From: Bog-756 sp963710495
GTDB taxonomy: Bacteria; Actinomycetota; Acidimicrobiia; Acidimicrobiales; RAAP-2
NCBI GenBank assembly: GCA_963710495.1
Contig: CAVQAI010000013.1
Span: 1 to 64,000, forward strand
Length of the DNA: 64,000 bases
Direction of reading: 5' to 3'
Both the position numbers and the translations under genes were made by a program. Shown here one piece after another: positions 1 through 9,614 of the stretch (its first letter is position 1; each line of letters opens with the position of its first letter). Under the pieces are notes generated by a model that had not been told where the DNA came from, searched no databases, and saw only the letters and a list, made by a program, of their open reading frames with translations.

Positions 1-934
1 CCTTCATCGCCGGCGGGTCGCCAGTCGGCCCAGGACATCCTGCAGCAGGCCGACGTGGCCATGTTCCAGGCCAAGAACAAGGGGCGTTGCCGGGTCGAGG
101 TGTTCGACGAGTCGCTGCGGGCCAAGTCGGTGGCCCGCCTCGAGATCTACGACGACCTGCGCCACTCCATCGACCACGACGAGCTGGCCGTGCACTACCA
201 GCCCATCGCCTCGGTACAAGGACGACCGGATCGTGGCCATGGAGGCCCTGGTGCGCTGGCACCACCCGTCGCGGGGCCTGCTCGGGCCGATGGAGTTCAT
301 CCCGTTCGCCGAGGAGACCGACCTCATCTTCTCGCTCGGCCGGTGGGTGCTCCGCGAGGCCTGCCAGACCATGGCCCGGTGGCGGAGCGAGCTGCCCGGC
401 GCCGAGGACGCCTACATCACCGTCAACCTCTCGGCCCACCAGCTGAGCGATCCCGAGCTGCTGGAGACCATCGCGTCGGCCCTGACCGACTCCGGGCTGC
501 CGCCCGAGGCCCTGGTGATGGAGGTCACCGAGAGCATGCTGATGAGCGACACCTCGGCGACCATCGCCATGCTCGGCGGCATCCACGAGATGGGGGTCGG
601 GCTGGCCATCGACGACTTCGGGACCGGGTACTCGTCGCTGGCCCAGCTCAAGCGGTTCCCGGTCAAGATCCTGAAGATCGACAAGTCCTTCGTCGACGGG
701 CTCGGGACCTTCGAGAACGACGAGGCCATCGTGGCCGCCATCGTCCAGCTGAGCAAGGCGCTGGGCCTGGTGGTGCTGGCCGAGGGGGTGGAGACGCCGA
801 TCCAGCTCCAGCGGGTCACCGAGCTGGGCTGCGACCTCTACCAGGGCTACCTGATGTCCCGTCCCACCCGGGCCGACAGCGTCGACTTCAACAAGCACGT
901 CTTCTACACCGAGAACGCCGGCGACCCGACCTGA
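1..934 (+). CDS. GGDEF-EAL protein, 3' part (c-di-GMP turnover), one frameshift
   Basis: The 5' end is outside the window. The first ~20 codons are the tail of a GGDEF domain (DVAMFQAKNKGR). An EAL phosphodiesterase domain follows: MEALVRWHHP carries the EAL signature, and DDFGTGYSSL and LKIDKSFV are the usual metal and loop motifs. EAL domains hydrolyse c-di-GMP to pGpG. The reading frame changes between about 210 and 225 (frame 1 to frame 2), inside the first EAL strand, with family sequence on both sides, so this looks like a small indel error. Whether the GGDEF half is active cannot be seen. The stop is TGA at 932-934. The next gene is convergent. Confidence 0.85.
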   Translation, partial: LHRRRVASRPRTSCSRPTWPCSRPRTRGVAGSRCSTSRCGPSRWPASRSTTTCATPSTTTSWPCTTSPSPRYKDDRIVAMEALVRWHHPSRGLLGPMEFIPFAEETDLIFSLGRWVLREACQTMARWRSELPGAEDAYITVNLSAHQLSDPELLETIASALTDSGLPPEALVMEVTESMLMSDTSATIAMLGGIHEMGVGLAIDDFGTGYSSLAQLKRFPVKILKIDKSFVDGLGTFENDEAIVAAIVQLSKALGLVVLAEGVETPIQLQRVTELGCDLYQGYLMSRPTRADSVDFNKHVFYTENAGDPT

Positions 935-961
935 TCGGCCCGACGGTCGGCGAGCCCACCG

Positions 962-984
962 GGCGCCGGCGCTCGGTCGGCGCC
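962..984. terminator. Hairpin between convergent genes
   Basis: Arms GGCGCCG (962-968) and CGGCGCC (978-984) are perfect complements with a 9-nt loop. They lie in the 59-bp spacer between the convergent EAL and thiolase genes. There is no U tract, so termination function is inferred from position only. Confidence 0.35.
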
Positions 985-993
985 ACCCCCGGG

Positions 994-2199
994 TCACCCC
1001 AGCCTCTCGATGATGGTGGCGTTGGCCTGGCCCCCGCCCTCGCACATGGTCTGGAGCCCGTAGCGGGCGCCGGTCCGCTCCATCTCGTTGAGCAGGGTGG
1101 CCAGCAGCCGTGCCCCCGACCCGCCGGTCGGGTGCCCGATGGCGATGGCGCCCCCGTTGACGTTGACCTTGTCCATGTCCGGATGGTGCTCCTTCGCCCA
1201 GGCCAGGACCACCGAGGCGAAGGCCTCGTTGATCTCGATCAGGTCGATGTCCTCCAGGGAGAGCTTGGACTTCTCGAGCACCAGGGTGGTGGCCGGGATG
1301 GGGGCGGTCAGCATGATGACCGGGTCGTTGGCGGCCACCGCGAAGGTGTGGAACCGGGCCCGGGGCCGCAGGCCGAGCTGGCCGGCCCGCTCCTCGGACA
1401 TGATCAGCGCGGCGGCGGCGCCGTCGGAGATCTGGGACGAGGTGGCCGCGGTGATCAGGCCGTCCTCGACGAAGCACGGGGGAAGCGAGGCCAGCTTCTC
1501 GTAGGTGGAGCCGGCCCGCACCCCCTCGTCGAAGGCCAGCGGCCCCTCGCCGGCCGGGTCCCCCTCGTCGCTGCCGGCCACCGCCACCTTGTCCTCGATG
1601 CGGGCCCGCCGGGTGGCCAGGGGGATGATCTCGTTGTCGAACCGGCCCTCGGCGATGGCCCGGGCCGCCCGGTCGTGGGAACGCGAGGGCGAAGCGGTCC
1701 ATCGCCTCGCGGCTGATGTCCCACCGCCGGGCGATCTCCTCGGCGCTCAGGCCCTGATGGATGAAGTCGAACCGCTCGTGCACGGTCGGGCCGTAGGCCT
1801 CGCCCGGGCCGTGGTCGGTGGTGGACCCGATGGGCACCCGGCTCATCGCCTCCACCCCGCCGCCGATGACCATGTCCATGGCCCCGGACATCACCGCCTG
1901 GGCGGCGAAGTGGACGGCCTGCTGGGCCGAGCCGCACTGCCGGTCGACCGTGGTCCCGGGCACGGTGTCGGGGAACCCGGCGGCCAGCGCCGCGTTGCGC
2001 CCGATGTTCATGGCCTGCTCCCCCACGGTCATGGTGCAGCCGTAGACCACGTCCTCGACCCGGCCGGGTCGAGGTCGTTGCGCTCGACAGGGCCCGGAGC
2101 GGTTGGGCGGCCAGATCGACGGCGTGCCAGCCGGAGAGGCGGCCGTTCTCTCTTGCCCACCGGGGTCCGGACGACATCGACGATCACTGCGTTCGGCAT
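994..2199 (-). pseudogene. Thiolase (acetyl-CoA acetyltransferase family), several frameshifts
   Basis: The open frames assemble into one full-length thiolase of about 400 residues. The N-terminus is MPNAVIVDVVRTPVGK, starting at ATG 2199. The acylated cysteine is in VDRQCGSAQQAV, the histidine in NGGAIAIGHPTGGSGAR and the second cysteine in MCEGGGQA. All catalytic residues are intact, but the frame changes at least four times (about 2140, 2090, 2060 and 1680). This suggests sequencing indels rather than a dead gene. The enzyme would cleave a 3-ketoacyl-CoA. It is divergent from an acyl-CoA dehydrogenase across a palindromic operator. CACAAT six nt before the ATG could be a leaderless -10 box. 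Confidence 0.85.
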
Positions 2200-2231
2200 G
2201 GTCCCATTGTGGCCGATCGGCCGTGGTTGCC

Positions 2232-2258
2232 GGAAATCTGGCGGTGTGTCAGATTTCC
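2232..2258. promoter_or_regulatory. 27-bp palindrome in divergent promoter region; variant of the TetR operator
   Basis: GGAAATCTG (2232-2240) and CAGATTTCC (2250-2258) are perfect 9-bp arms around a 9-nt centre. The core CTGGCGGTGTGTCAG matches CTGACG-N3-CGTCAG at 10 of 12 arm positions with identical spacing. It lies 32 bp from the thiolase start and 28 bp from the acyl-CoA dehydrogenase start, so it could control both. Confidence 0.7.
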
Positions 2259-2286
2259 CTCGGTCCGCCCGCGCCGGACACCGACC

Positions 2287-3461
2287 ATGGACGCACCGAT
2301 GGACCTGCGATTCACCCGGCCCAGGAGGCCTTCCGCCGCGAGGCGCGCTCGTGGCTGGCCGCCACGCCCCCGCCCCCGGTCGCTCCCCTCCCTGGACACC
2401 GCCGAGGGGTTCGAGGCCCACCGCGCGTGGGAGCAGACCATGTTCGACGACCGCTGGTCGGTGGTGTCATGGCCCGAGGAGTACGGCGGCCGGGGCGTGG
2501 GCATCCTCGAGTGGCTGGTCTTCGAGGAGGAGTACTGGCGGGCCCAGGCCCCCCGCGGGTGAGCCAGAACGGGGTGTTCCTGCTGGCCCCGACCCTGTTC
2601 GAGTTCGGGACCGAGCAGCAGCGCGGAGCGTTCCTGCCGGCCATGGCCTCGGGCGACGAGATCTGGTGCCAGGGGTGGTCCGAGCCCGACGCCGGCAGCG
2701 ACCTGGCCGGCATCCGCAGCCGGGCGGTGCGGTCGACGGCCGACGACGGATGGCTGCTGACCGGGCAGAAGACCTGGGCCTCCCGGGGCGCCTTCGCCGA
2801 GTGGTGCTTCGGGCTGTTCCGCACCGACCCCGAGGCCGAGCGCCACCGGGGCCTCACCTACTTCCTCATCGACCTGGGCACCCCGGGGGTGACCGTCCGG
2901 CCCATCCCCCAGCTCGACGGGGAGACCGGGTTCGCCGAGATGTTCTTCGAGGACGTGTTCGTTCCCGACGACCAGGTGCTCGGCGGCGTGGGCCAGGGAT
3001 GGAACGTGGCCATGGCCACGGCCGGATCCGAGCGGGGGCTGAGCCTGCGCAGCCCGGCCCGCTACACCGAGGCGGCCGGCCGGCTGGTGGCGCTCTACGC
3101 CGAACGCAGGGCGGCCGACCCGGTGCGGGCCGCCCGGAGCCGACGCGGTGGCCCAGGCCTGGATGGACGCCGAGGCCTACCGGCTCAACACGCTGTGGAC
3201 GGCGACCCGGGTGCTCGACGGTGGGGTCGGTGGGGCCCGAGGCCAGCGCCAACAAGATCCACTGGTCCGAGACCGACCTGGCCATCCACCGGGCCGCCCT
3301 GGCCCTGCTCGGGCCCGAGGCCGAGCGGCACGGCGGCGGGAGGACGCCGACCGTGGCTGGACGGCTATCTCTTCGCCCTGGCCGGGCCGATCTACGCCGG
3401 CACCAACGAGATCCAGCGCAACGTGGTGGCCGAGCGCATGCTCGGCCTGCCCCGGGGCTGA
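2287..3461 (+). pseudogene. Acyl-CoA dehydrogenase, large subunit of pair 1, several frameshifts
   Basis: The frames assemble into a ~390-residue acyl-CoA dehydrogenase. It begins MDLRFT...AQEAFRREARSWL, has the FAD/substrate segment WCQGWSEPDAGSDLAGIR and TGQKTWAS, and ends AGTNEIQRNVVAERMLGL. The frame changes at about 2320, 2395, 2560, 3140, 3230 and 3350, often in short C or G runs. ATG 2287 is chosen as start; ATG 2299 is an in-frame alternative. A second, shorter acyl-CoA dehydrogenase follows after 12 bp. Adjacent long-plus-short pairs are known for heterotetrameric steroid-side-chain dehydrogenases (FadE28-29, FadE26-27), so a heteromer is inferred. Confidence 0.8.
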
Positions 3462-3473
3462 GCGGGACGCACC

Positions 3474-4509
3474 GTGCACTTCGCCTTCACCGCCCAGCAG
3501 GGCGAGTTCCGCGACGCGGTGCGCCAGGTGCTGGCCAAGGAGTGCACGCCGACCACGTCCGGGCCGCCTTCGAGGCACCGGCGGCCCGCTCGCCACGGTG
3601 GACCACCCTGGCGGAGATGGGCGTGGTCGGGCTCTCGGTCCCCGAGGCCCACGGCGGGCTGGGGCTCGGACTGGTCGACCTGGTCCCGCTGCTCGAGGAG
3701 GCCGGACGGGTGGCGCTGCCCGAACCGCTGCGTCGAGACCACCGCCCTGGCCGCTCCGCTGTTGGCCGGGATGGGCGGGCCGGGCGACCGGTTGGCTCGT
3801 GGCCATCGCCGCCGGGGCCGACCGCGCGTGGCGGTGGCCACCGGAGACCCGGGGCTGCCCGTGGCCGGGGCCGACGGCGCCGACCTCTATCTGCTCGGCG
3901 CGCCGGCCGACGACGGCCCGGCGAGATCCACCTGGTCGAGCCGGCTGACGTGATCGTGACCCCGGTGGCCTCCCTCGACCCCACCCGGCGGCTCGGTTCG
4001 CCGGTGGGCGCCGACGGCCCGGACCCGGACGGCCACGGCCGGGCCGCGGCCGCCGCCATCGGCGGACCGCGGACCGGGCCGCGGTGGCCACCGCCGCCGA
4101 GCTGCTCGGCCTGGCCGACCGGATGATCGCGATGGCCGCCGACTACGCCAAGGAGCGCCACCAGTTCGGCAAGCCCATCGGCAGCTTCCAGGCGGTCAAG
4201 CACCTGCTGGCCGGGGCCCAGGTCCGGCTCGAGTTCGCCCGGCCCGTGGTCTACGCCGCGGCCTGGGCTCTCGACGAGGACGAGCCCGGTGCGTCGGGGT
4301 CGGCGTCGACGGCCAAGGCCTGGCCTCGGAGGCGGCCACCGAGGCGGCCCGGGTGTCGCTGCAGGTCCACGGGGCCATCGGCTACACCTGGGAGTGCGAC
4401 CTGCACCTCTACCTCAAGCGGGCCTGGGCGCTGGCCGAGGCATGGGGATCGGCCGCCGAGCACCGGGCCCGGGTCCTCGACGGCGCTGGCCGGGCCCGGC
4501 CGCGGCTAG
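3474..4509 (+). pseudogene. Acyl-CoA dehydrogenase, small subunit of pair 1, several frameshifts
   Basis: It starts at GTG 3474 (MHFAFTAQQGEFRDAVRQVL). It then contains GVVGLSVPEAHGGLGLGLVD, the helical segment DYAKERHQFGKPIGSFQAVK and VSLQVHGAIGYTWECDLHLY, and ends near LAGPGRG at TAG 4507-4509. At least seven frame changes are needed. The C-terminus lacks the usual NEIQRN ending. That fits the short partner of a heteromeric acyl-CoA dehydrogenase, which relies on the neighbour for part of the FAD site (family knowledge). It follows the large subunit by 12 bp, so co-transcription is likely. Confidence 0.75.
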
Positions 4510-4544
4510 CCGCTCAAGTGCTTCCGGGATCCGGGGCCGGTGGC

Positions 4545-5998
4545 TCAGGGATCGGCGAAGGCGTAGATGGGCATCCCGTTGTAGACGGCCGACTGCGACG
4601 GGAGGTAGGGACCGTTGATGACCACGGCCAGCGAGCCGGTCGGCGCCGGCCCGGCGTCCCCTTCGACGGTGACCACCGCCCCGTCCGGCCAGACCTGGAC
4701 GACCAGGCCGACGTGGAGCGACGTGGCGGTCGAGCCGGGCCCGGTCCCGTAGAGCACGGCGTCACCGGGGACGGGGGACGCCGTCGGGGGGAGGACGCCG
4801 GTGTTGGCCGCAGCCCAGTCGAAGATGCTGCCGGTGAAGGGATAGGACGGGATCGGCACGCCGGCCTGCTCCCACACCCAGGTGGCGAACAAGGCGCACC
4901 ACTCCTCGCACGGGCCGTAGGGGTTGCAGAACTGGCCCTCGACCGGATCGCTGTTGACCTGGCTGTCGGCCACCGACACGATGGCCGAGGCGGTGGGGGA
5001 GGGCGACGGGCTCGGCGGGTTGGCGAAGGCGTAGGACCACCCGTCCGGTTCGAGCAGCCAGTAGCCCTGGGCGTCGGGAGTCAGCGCCATGCCGGCAACC
5101 GGGGGCACATTGGTCGGGTCGCCGCCGAAGCCGCCGCCGAGCGAGCCGAAGAAGGAGACCGGCCGAACCCGAAGATGCCGCCGTCGGTGGCGACCAACAG
5201 GTAGCCGGCGCCATGGGGCGAGGGCGCCATGCCCACCACCGGGTCGTTGAGGACGTGACCGCCCATCGACCCGTAGAAGGGGGCGTCCCCGAAGGTGAAG
5301 ATGCCGCCGTCGGCCGCCACCATCCAGTAGCCGCGCCCGTCCGGGGTGGTGGCCATGCCGGTGACCGGCGCCACCAGGTGGACGGCGCCCATCGACCCGT
5401 AGAAGGCGGCGTCGCCGAAGGAGAAGATGCCGCCGTCGGCCGCCACCAGCCAGTAGCCGTGCCCGTCCGGGGTGGCGGCCATGCCCACCACGGGCTGGTT
5501 GAGCCGGACGGCGCCCATCGACCCGTAGAAGGCGGCGTCGCCGAAGGAGAACACCCCCCCGTCGAGGGCCACGAGCCAGTAGCCCCGTCCGTCCGGGGTC
5601 GGCGCGATGCCGACGACCGGGCCCTGCAGCCGGAGCGCGCCGAGTGATCCGTAGAAGCCCGCGTTGCCCTGGGCGAACACCCCGCCGTCGGCCGCCGCCA
5701 GCCAGTAACCCTGATTCTCCGGGGTGGAGGCGGGATCGGTGGCGATGCCCACCATCACCGAGCTCAGACCTGAGCCGAGGGGCGTGTTGGTCGACCGGGC
5801 GTTGCCGAAGCCGATGACCCCGCCGCCCTGGTACACGTGGGGCTGGAGCTGGCCGAAGGCCCTCGGCTGGACCGACGCCGCCTGGGCGTTCACCGCGCCG
5901 ATGCCCGTCAGCAGAACGGCGGCCATGAGCACCAAGGCCAGCCGGGTCGGGAGCCGGCCAGGGCGCAGAACCGTGGTCCCGGAATGCTCCCGGCGCAT
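4545..5998 (-). CDS. Secreted CHAP-domain protein with six GYW repeats, one frameshift
   Basis: The protein starts at ATG 5998 with a signal segment (LALVLMAAVLLTGIGAV). About six tandem ~42-residue repeats follow, with the pattern PVVGMA-TPDG-GYWLVA-DGG-FSFGDA-FYGSMG. The C-terminal ~130 residues form a CHAP-type cysteine amidase/peptidase domain: the cysteine is in EEWCALFATWVWEQAG and the histidine in LHVGLVVQVWPDG. CHAP enzymes cut peptidoglycan peptides. The repeats probably form a beta-propeller-like binding module (inference). One frame change lies at about 5160 inside the fifth repeat. TACCAT six nt before the ATG supports the start. A second secreted protein at 18485-20027 uses the same repeat. 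Confidence 0.75.
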
Positions 5999-6004
5999 CA
6001 CGGC

Positions 6005-6010
6005 ATGGTA
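6005..6010 (-). promoter_or_regulatory. -10 box TACCAT of the CHAP gene, leaderless pattern
   Basis: On the minus strand TACCAT is followed by six nt and then the ATG at 5998, which would place the transcript start at or next to the start codon. No convincing -35 was seen. Confidence 0.45.
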
Positions 6011-6212
6011 CGCATGTCGACGCACCCTTCGAAAGGGGGTGTAGCGAGTCAACACTCGCACCAGGAGCTGCTCGCCGGATCTCCCACCGTGGTCTCGCCG
6101 GGGATCGGTGATGGTCAGCGGTTGCGGGGTCAGCTGGCCGGATCCGTTCGTCACCCGGTGCGGAGCGCGTGACCTACTGTCGGCAGGCGCACCGGGCACG
6201 AGCCGAGCCCGG

Positions 6213-6256
6213 CCGGGCGACCCGGGCGACCCGGGCGACCCGGGCGACCCGGGCGA
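6213..6256 (+). repeat. Tandem 9-bp repeat CCGGGCGAC, almost five copies
   Basis: Four exact copies of CCGGGCGAC (6213-6248) and a near-complete fifth end 20 bp before the SDR start codon. Read in the SDR frame they would encode a short Gly-Asp-Pro collagen-like stretch, but no start with a ribosome site supports translation. They fall in the likely 5' leader of the SDR. Confidence 0.8.
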
Positions 6257-6275
6257 GAAGGGACCAACGACGCCG

Positions 6276-7085
6276 ATGGAAGCCACCACCCTCATCGAAT
6301 CGTTCCGCGTCGACGGCAAGGTGGCCGTGGTCACCGGGGCGGGAAGCGGGATCGGCAGGGCCACCGCCTTGGCGCTGGCCGGGGCCGGGGCCACGGTGCT
6401 GTGCGCGGACATCCACGCCGACTCGGCCGAGGCCACCGCCCACGAGATCAGGGCCGCGGGCGGTAAGGCCGAAGGGGCCGGGCTCGACGTCTCGGTCCGC
6501 GCCGAGGTCGACGCCCTGGCCGACCGGGTGGCGGCCGAACGTGGCGGCATCCACGTCTGGTGCAACATCGCCGGCATCATGGTCGAGGGCCCGTTCCTCG
6601 ACGCGCCCGAGGACGACCTCGACCGGATCATGGCCGTCAACCTGAAGGGGGTCTTCTTCGGCTGCCAGTCGGCCGGTCGGGTCATGGTCGGCCAGCCCGA
6701 AGGCGGCTGGATCATCAATGCCTCCTCGGCGGCGGCCGACACCCCCAGCCCCAACATCGTGAGCTACGCCATCTGCAAGGCCGGGGTGGTGCAGATGACC
6801 AAGTCAATGGCCTTCGAGGTCGGCAAGCTGCACGTGCGGGTCAACGCGGTGGCTCCGGGGTTCGTCCTCACCGGGATGACCGGGCGCTACTTCGTGCGGC
6901 CGGACGGCACGGTCGACGAGGACATGCGGGAAGCGCTGGTCGCCCCCATGCGCAAGTTCGCCCCGCTGCGCTCGATCGGCGAGCCCGAGGACATCGCCGC
7001 CTCCTTCCTCTACCTGGCCTCGGACGCGTCCCGGTTCATGACCGGGCAGGTGCTCCGGCCCAACGGCGGGGTGGCCATGGTCTGA
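6276..7085 (+). CDS. Short-chain dehydrogenase/reductase (SDR)
   Basis: A 269-residue classical SDR. The N-terminal dinucleotide motif is TGAGSGIGRA (residues ~22-31), NIAG stands in for the NNAG motif, and the catalytic serine precedes YAICK (YxxxK). The C-terminus has PGFVLTGMTG and a normal GEPEDIA-type end. It would interconvert an alcohol and a ketone with NAD(P). ATG 6276 begins where homology begins; upstream codons in the same frame encode only the 9-bp repeat. It lies among thiolase, acyl-CoA dehydrogenase and amidohydrolase genes, so a 3-hydroxyacyl or ring-hydroxyl substrate is plausible. A weak operator-like GTGACCTACTGTCGG at 6169-6183 overlaps a TACTGT box. Confidence 0.85.
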   Translation: MEATTLIESFRVDGKVAVVTGAGSGIGRATALALAGAGATVLCADIHADSAEATAHEIRAAGGKAEGAGLDVSVRAEVDALADRVAAERGGIHVWCNIAGIMVEGPFLDAPEDDLDRIMAVNLKGVFFGCQSAGRVMVGQPEGGWIINASSAAADTPSPNIVSYAICKAGVVQMTKSMAFEVGKLHVRVNAVAPGFVLTGMTGRYFVRPDGTVDEDMREALVAPMRKFAPLRSIGEPEDIAASFLYLASDASRFMTGQVLRPNGGVAMV

Positions 7086-7113
7086 ACGCCGGGAACGCAG
7101 GGCGCAGGACAAC

Positions 7114-7128
7114 CTGACGCACCGTCAG
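7114..7128. promoter_or_regulatory. Perfect operator CTGACG-N3-CGTCAG
   Basis: CTGACGCACCGTCAG is a perfect inverted repeat with a 3-bp centre. It lies 8 bp upstream of a TACACT -10 box (7137-7142) and covers the -35 position, so binding should repress the amidohydrolase at 7150. The same site precedes the TetR gene at 21146-21970. Confidence 0.75.
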
Positions 7129-7136
7129 AACAGGGT

Positions 7137-7142
7137 TACACT
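7137..7142 (+). promoter_or_regulatory. -10 box TACACT, leaderless
   Basis: TACACT is followed by seven nt and then ATG 7150, a spacing that puts transcription start at the start codon. Confidence 0.5.
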
Positions 7143-7149
7143 CCCGGCC

Positions 7150-8348
7150 ATGGCCGACATGCCGATGATCATCTCCGTGGACGACCACGTGGTCGAGCCG
7201 CCCAACGTCTGGATCGACCGGCTCCCGACGAAGTACCACGACATGGGACCGAGGATCGTCCGGGCCCCGATGGGCGAGATCACCTTCGTCGGCGGCAAGC
7301 TCACCGTCATGCCCGGCTCCGAGGGCTCCCCCACGGACTGGTGGTACTACGAGGACCTGAAGCGCCCACTGCTCCGGGTCGACTCGGCCGTCGGCGTGCC
7401 CCGGGACGAGGTGACCATGCAGGGCATCACCTACGAGGACATGCGTCCCGGCTCCTATCGAGGTCGCGCCGCGACTCGAGGACATGGACACCAATCACCT
7501 CGAGGCCTCCCTCTGCTTCCCCACCTTCCCGCGCTTCTGCGGCCAGACCTTCACCGAAGCCCAGGACAAAGAGCTCGCCCTGCTGTGCGTGAAGGCCTAC
7601 AACGACTGGATGGTCGAGGAGTGGTGCGGCCCCGAGGCCAGGGGCCGCCTGATCCCGCTCACCCTCGTCCCCCTGTGGGACGCCGAGCTCGCCGCCGACG
7701 AGGTGCGTCGCAACGCCGGGCGGGGGGTGCGGGCCGTGTGCTTCAGCGAGATCCCGCCCTTCCTCGGCCTGCCCTCCGTCCACGATCCCGACCACTACTG
7801 GGACCCGTTCTTCCGGGCCTGCTCCGAGACCGGCACCGTCATCAACATGCACATCGGCTCATCTTCGAAGATGCCGTCCACCTCGCCCGACGCTCCGCCG
7901 GCGGTCGGGTCGACCCTGACCCACTCGAACGCCACCTATTCGATGGTGGACTTCATGTTCTCGGGGGTGCTGGTCCGCTTCCCCGACCTCAAGCTGGCCT
8001 ACGCCGAGGGGCAGATCGGGTGGATCCCCTACATCCTGGAGCGGGCCGACAAGGTCTGGGAGGAGAACCGGGGCTGGGGCGGCGTGGCCGACATCGTGCC
8101 CGAGCCGCCGTCGACCTACTTCCACCGTCAGATCTTCGGATGCTTCTTCGACGACGCCTTCGGGCTCCGAACGTGGATTCGATCGGCGTGGACAACATCA
8201 CCTACGAGTCCGACTACCCGCACTCCGACTCGACCTGGCCCCAGACCCGCCAGATCGCCGAGAAGCAGATGAAGGACCTGACCGACGAGCAGGTGTACAG
8301 GATCGTCCGGGGCAACGCCATCGGCTCTACGACCTGGCCTTCACCTGA
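7150..8348 (+). pseudogene. Amidohydrolase (TIM-barrel, amidohydrolase_2 type), three frameshifts
   Basis: The frames join into a ~395-residue metal-dependent hydrolase of the amidohydrolase_2 family. It begins MIISVDDHVVEPPNVW, where the DDH and VEP pattern is the usual metal-site start. It continues with VINMHIGSSS, GVLVRFPDLKLAYAEGQIGW and ITYESDYPHSDSTWP (ESDYPH carries the C-terminal metal aspartate), and ends NAIGLYDLAFT. Members hydrolyse or decarboxylate cyclic and aromatic acids. The frame changes near 7465, 8165 and 8325. The start is set by the leaderless TACACT box. The perfect TetR-type operator lies just upstream. Confidence 0.8.
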
Positions 8349-8379
8349 GCCCCGTCCAGGGCCACCCCGCCGGGATCTG

Positions 8380-9605
8380 ATGGATCTCCGCTACACCGAC
8401 GCCGAGGAGCGTTCCGGCACGAGCTGCGCGCCTGGCTGGCCGACACCCTGCCCGGGCTCCCGCCCAAGGCGTCCCCCACCGACTGGCCGGGACGTCGCGC
8501 CTATGACACCCACTGGCAGCGGCTGCTCTTCGACGCCGGCTATGCCGGCATCGACTGGCCGGTCGAAGGCGGCGGCCGCGGCTCGTCACCCGTCGAGGAG
8601 CTGGTCTTCAAGGAGGAGCTCGAGCGGGCCCATGCCCCCTACGTCGGCGTCAACTTCGTCGGCCTCCTCCATGCCGGCCCGACCATCATCGCCGAGGGGT
8701 CGGCCGAGCAGCGCCGCCGCTACCTGCCGGCCATCCTGAAGGGCGAGGAGGTGTGGTGCCAGGGGTTCTCCGAGCCCGACGCCGGCAGCGACCTGGCCGC
8801 CCTGCGCACGCGTGCAGTCCGCGATGGCGACGACTACGTGGTGACGGGGACCAAGATCTGGACCTCGCACGCCGAGGTGGCCGACTTCTGCGAGCTGCTG
8901 GTGCGCACGGGCGCCGAGGACAGCCGGCACCGGGGCATCTCCTGGCTCATCCTCGACATGCGCGCCCCGGGGGTGGAGATCCGCCCGCTGCGCACCATCG
9001 CCGGCTCGACCGAGTTCGCCCAGCTGTTCCTGGACGAGGTCCGGGTGCCGGTGGCCAACCGGGTCGGGGACGAGAACGACGGCTGGCGGGTGACCATGGT
9101 CACCCTGAGCTTCGAACGGGGGACCGCCTTCGTCGGCGATCTGTTGGAGGCCTTCGAGCTCCTCACCTCGTCGGTGGCCCTGGCCGAGCGCACCGGAGCC
9201 TGGTCGGACCCGGCCGTCCGGCGCCAGGCCGGCCACTTGCGGGCCGAGCTCGACGGGCTGTGGGCCCTGACCCGCCGCAACGTCTCCCAGGCCGCCCGCA
9301 CCGGGGTGCCCGGCCCAGGCGGCACCTTGTTCAAGCTGGCCTACACCGAGACCCGGAGCCGGCTGGGCGAGTTCACCCTCTCCCTGCTGGGCCGGGCCGG
9401 GCTGGCCGCCGACGATCCGGCCGGGCGGGACGGCCTCGGGCCGCTGCCGGCCGGCACCATGGTCGAAGACTGGCTGCGGGGCATCTCGCTCACCATCGCG
9501 GCGGGCACCTCCCAGATCCAGCGCAACATCGTCGGCGAGCGCATCCTCGGCCTACCCAAGGAGCCCGCATCCCAGGTCCGGGCGGCCCCACCGGCGGCGG
9601 GCTAG
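8380..9605 (+). CDS. Acyl-CoA dehydrogenase, large subunit of pair 2, one frameshift
   Basis: A ~408-residue acyl-CoA dehydrogenase starting MDLRYTDAEER. It has WCQGFSEPDAGSDLAALR, TGTKIWTSHAEVADFC and the C-terminal AGTSQIQRNIVGERILGL. A single base appears to be missing near 8411; the rest is one clean frame. It lies 31 bp after the amidohydrolase stop and 9 bp before the short acyl-CoA dehydrogenase. The order repeats that at 2287-4509, so a second heteromeric enzyme is likely. It would introduce an alpha-beta double bond into an acyl-CoA; the substrate is unknown. Confidence 0.85.
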
Positions 9606-9614
9606 GCGGCCGCG

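Noticed and set aside
2287..4509. True gene decay of the first acyl-CoA dehydrogenase pair
   Set aside because: Every segment keeps family sequence, no large deletions are seen, and neighbouring genes have the same type of indel, so error is the simpler reading.
5167..5760. Regular 126-bp DNA repeats as a CRISPR array
   Set aside because: The repeats are in frame, encode the 42-residue GYW module and have no unique spacers.
6169..6183. GTGACCTACTGTCGG upstream of the SDR as an operator
   Set aside because: Only 8 of 12 arm positions match. Noted but too weak to list as a site.
6108..7085. N-terminally extended SDR with a collagen-like Gly-Asp-Pro stretch
   Set aside because: The extension is made of the 9-bp repeat and low-homology sequence. 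SDR homology begins at ATG 6276.
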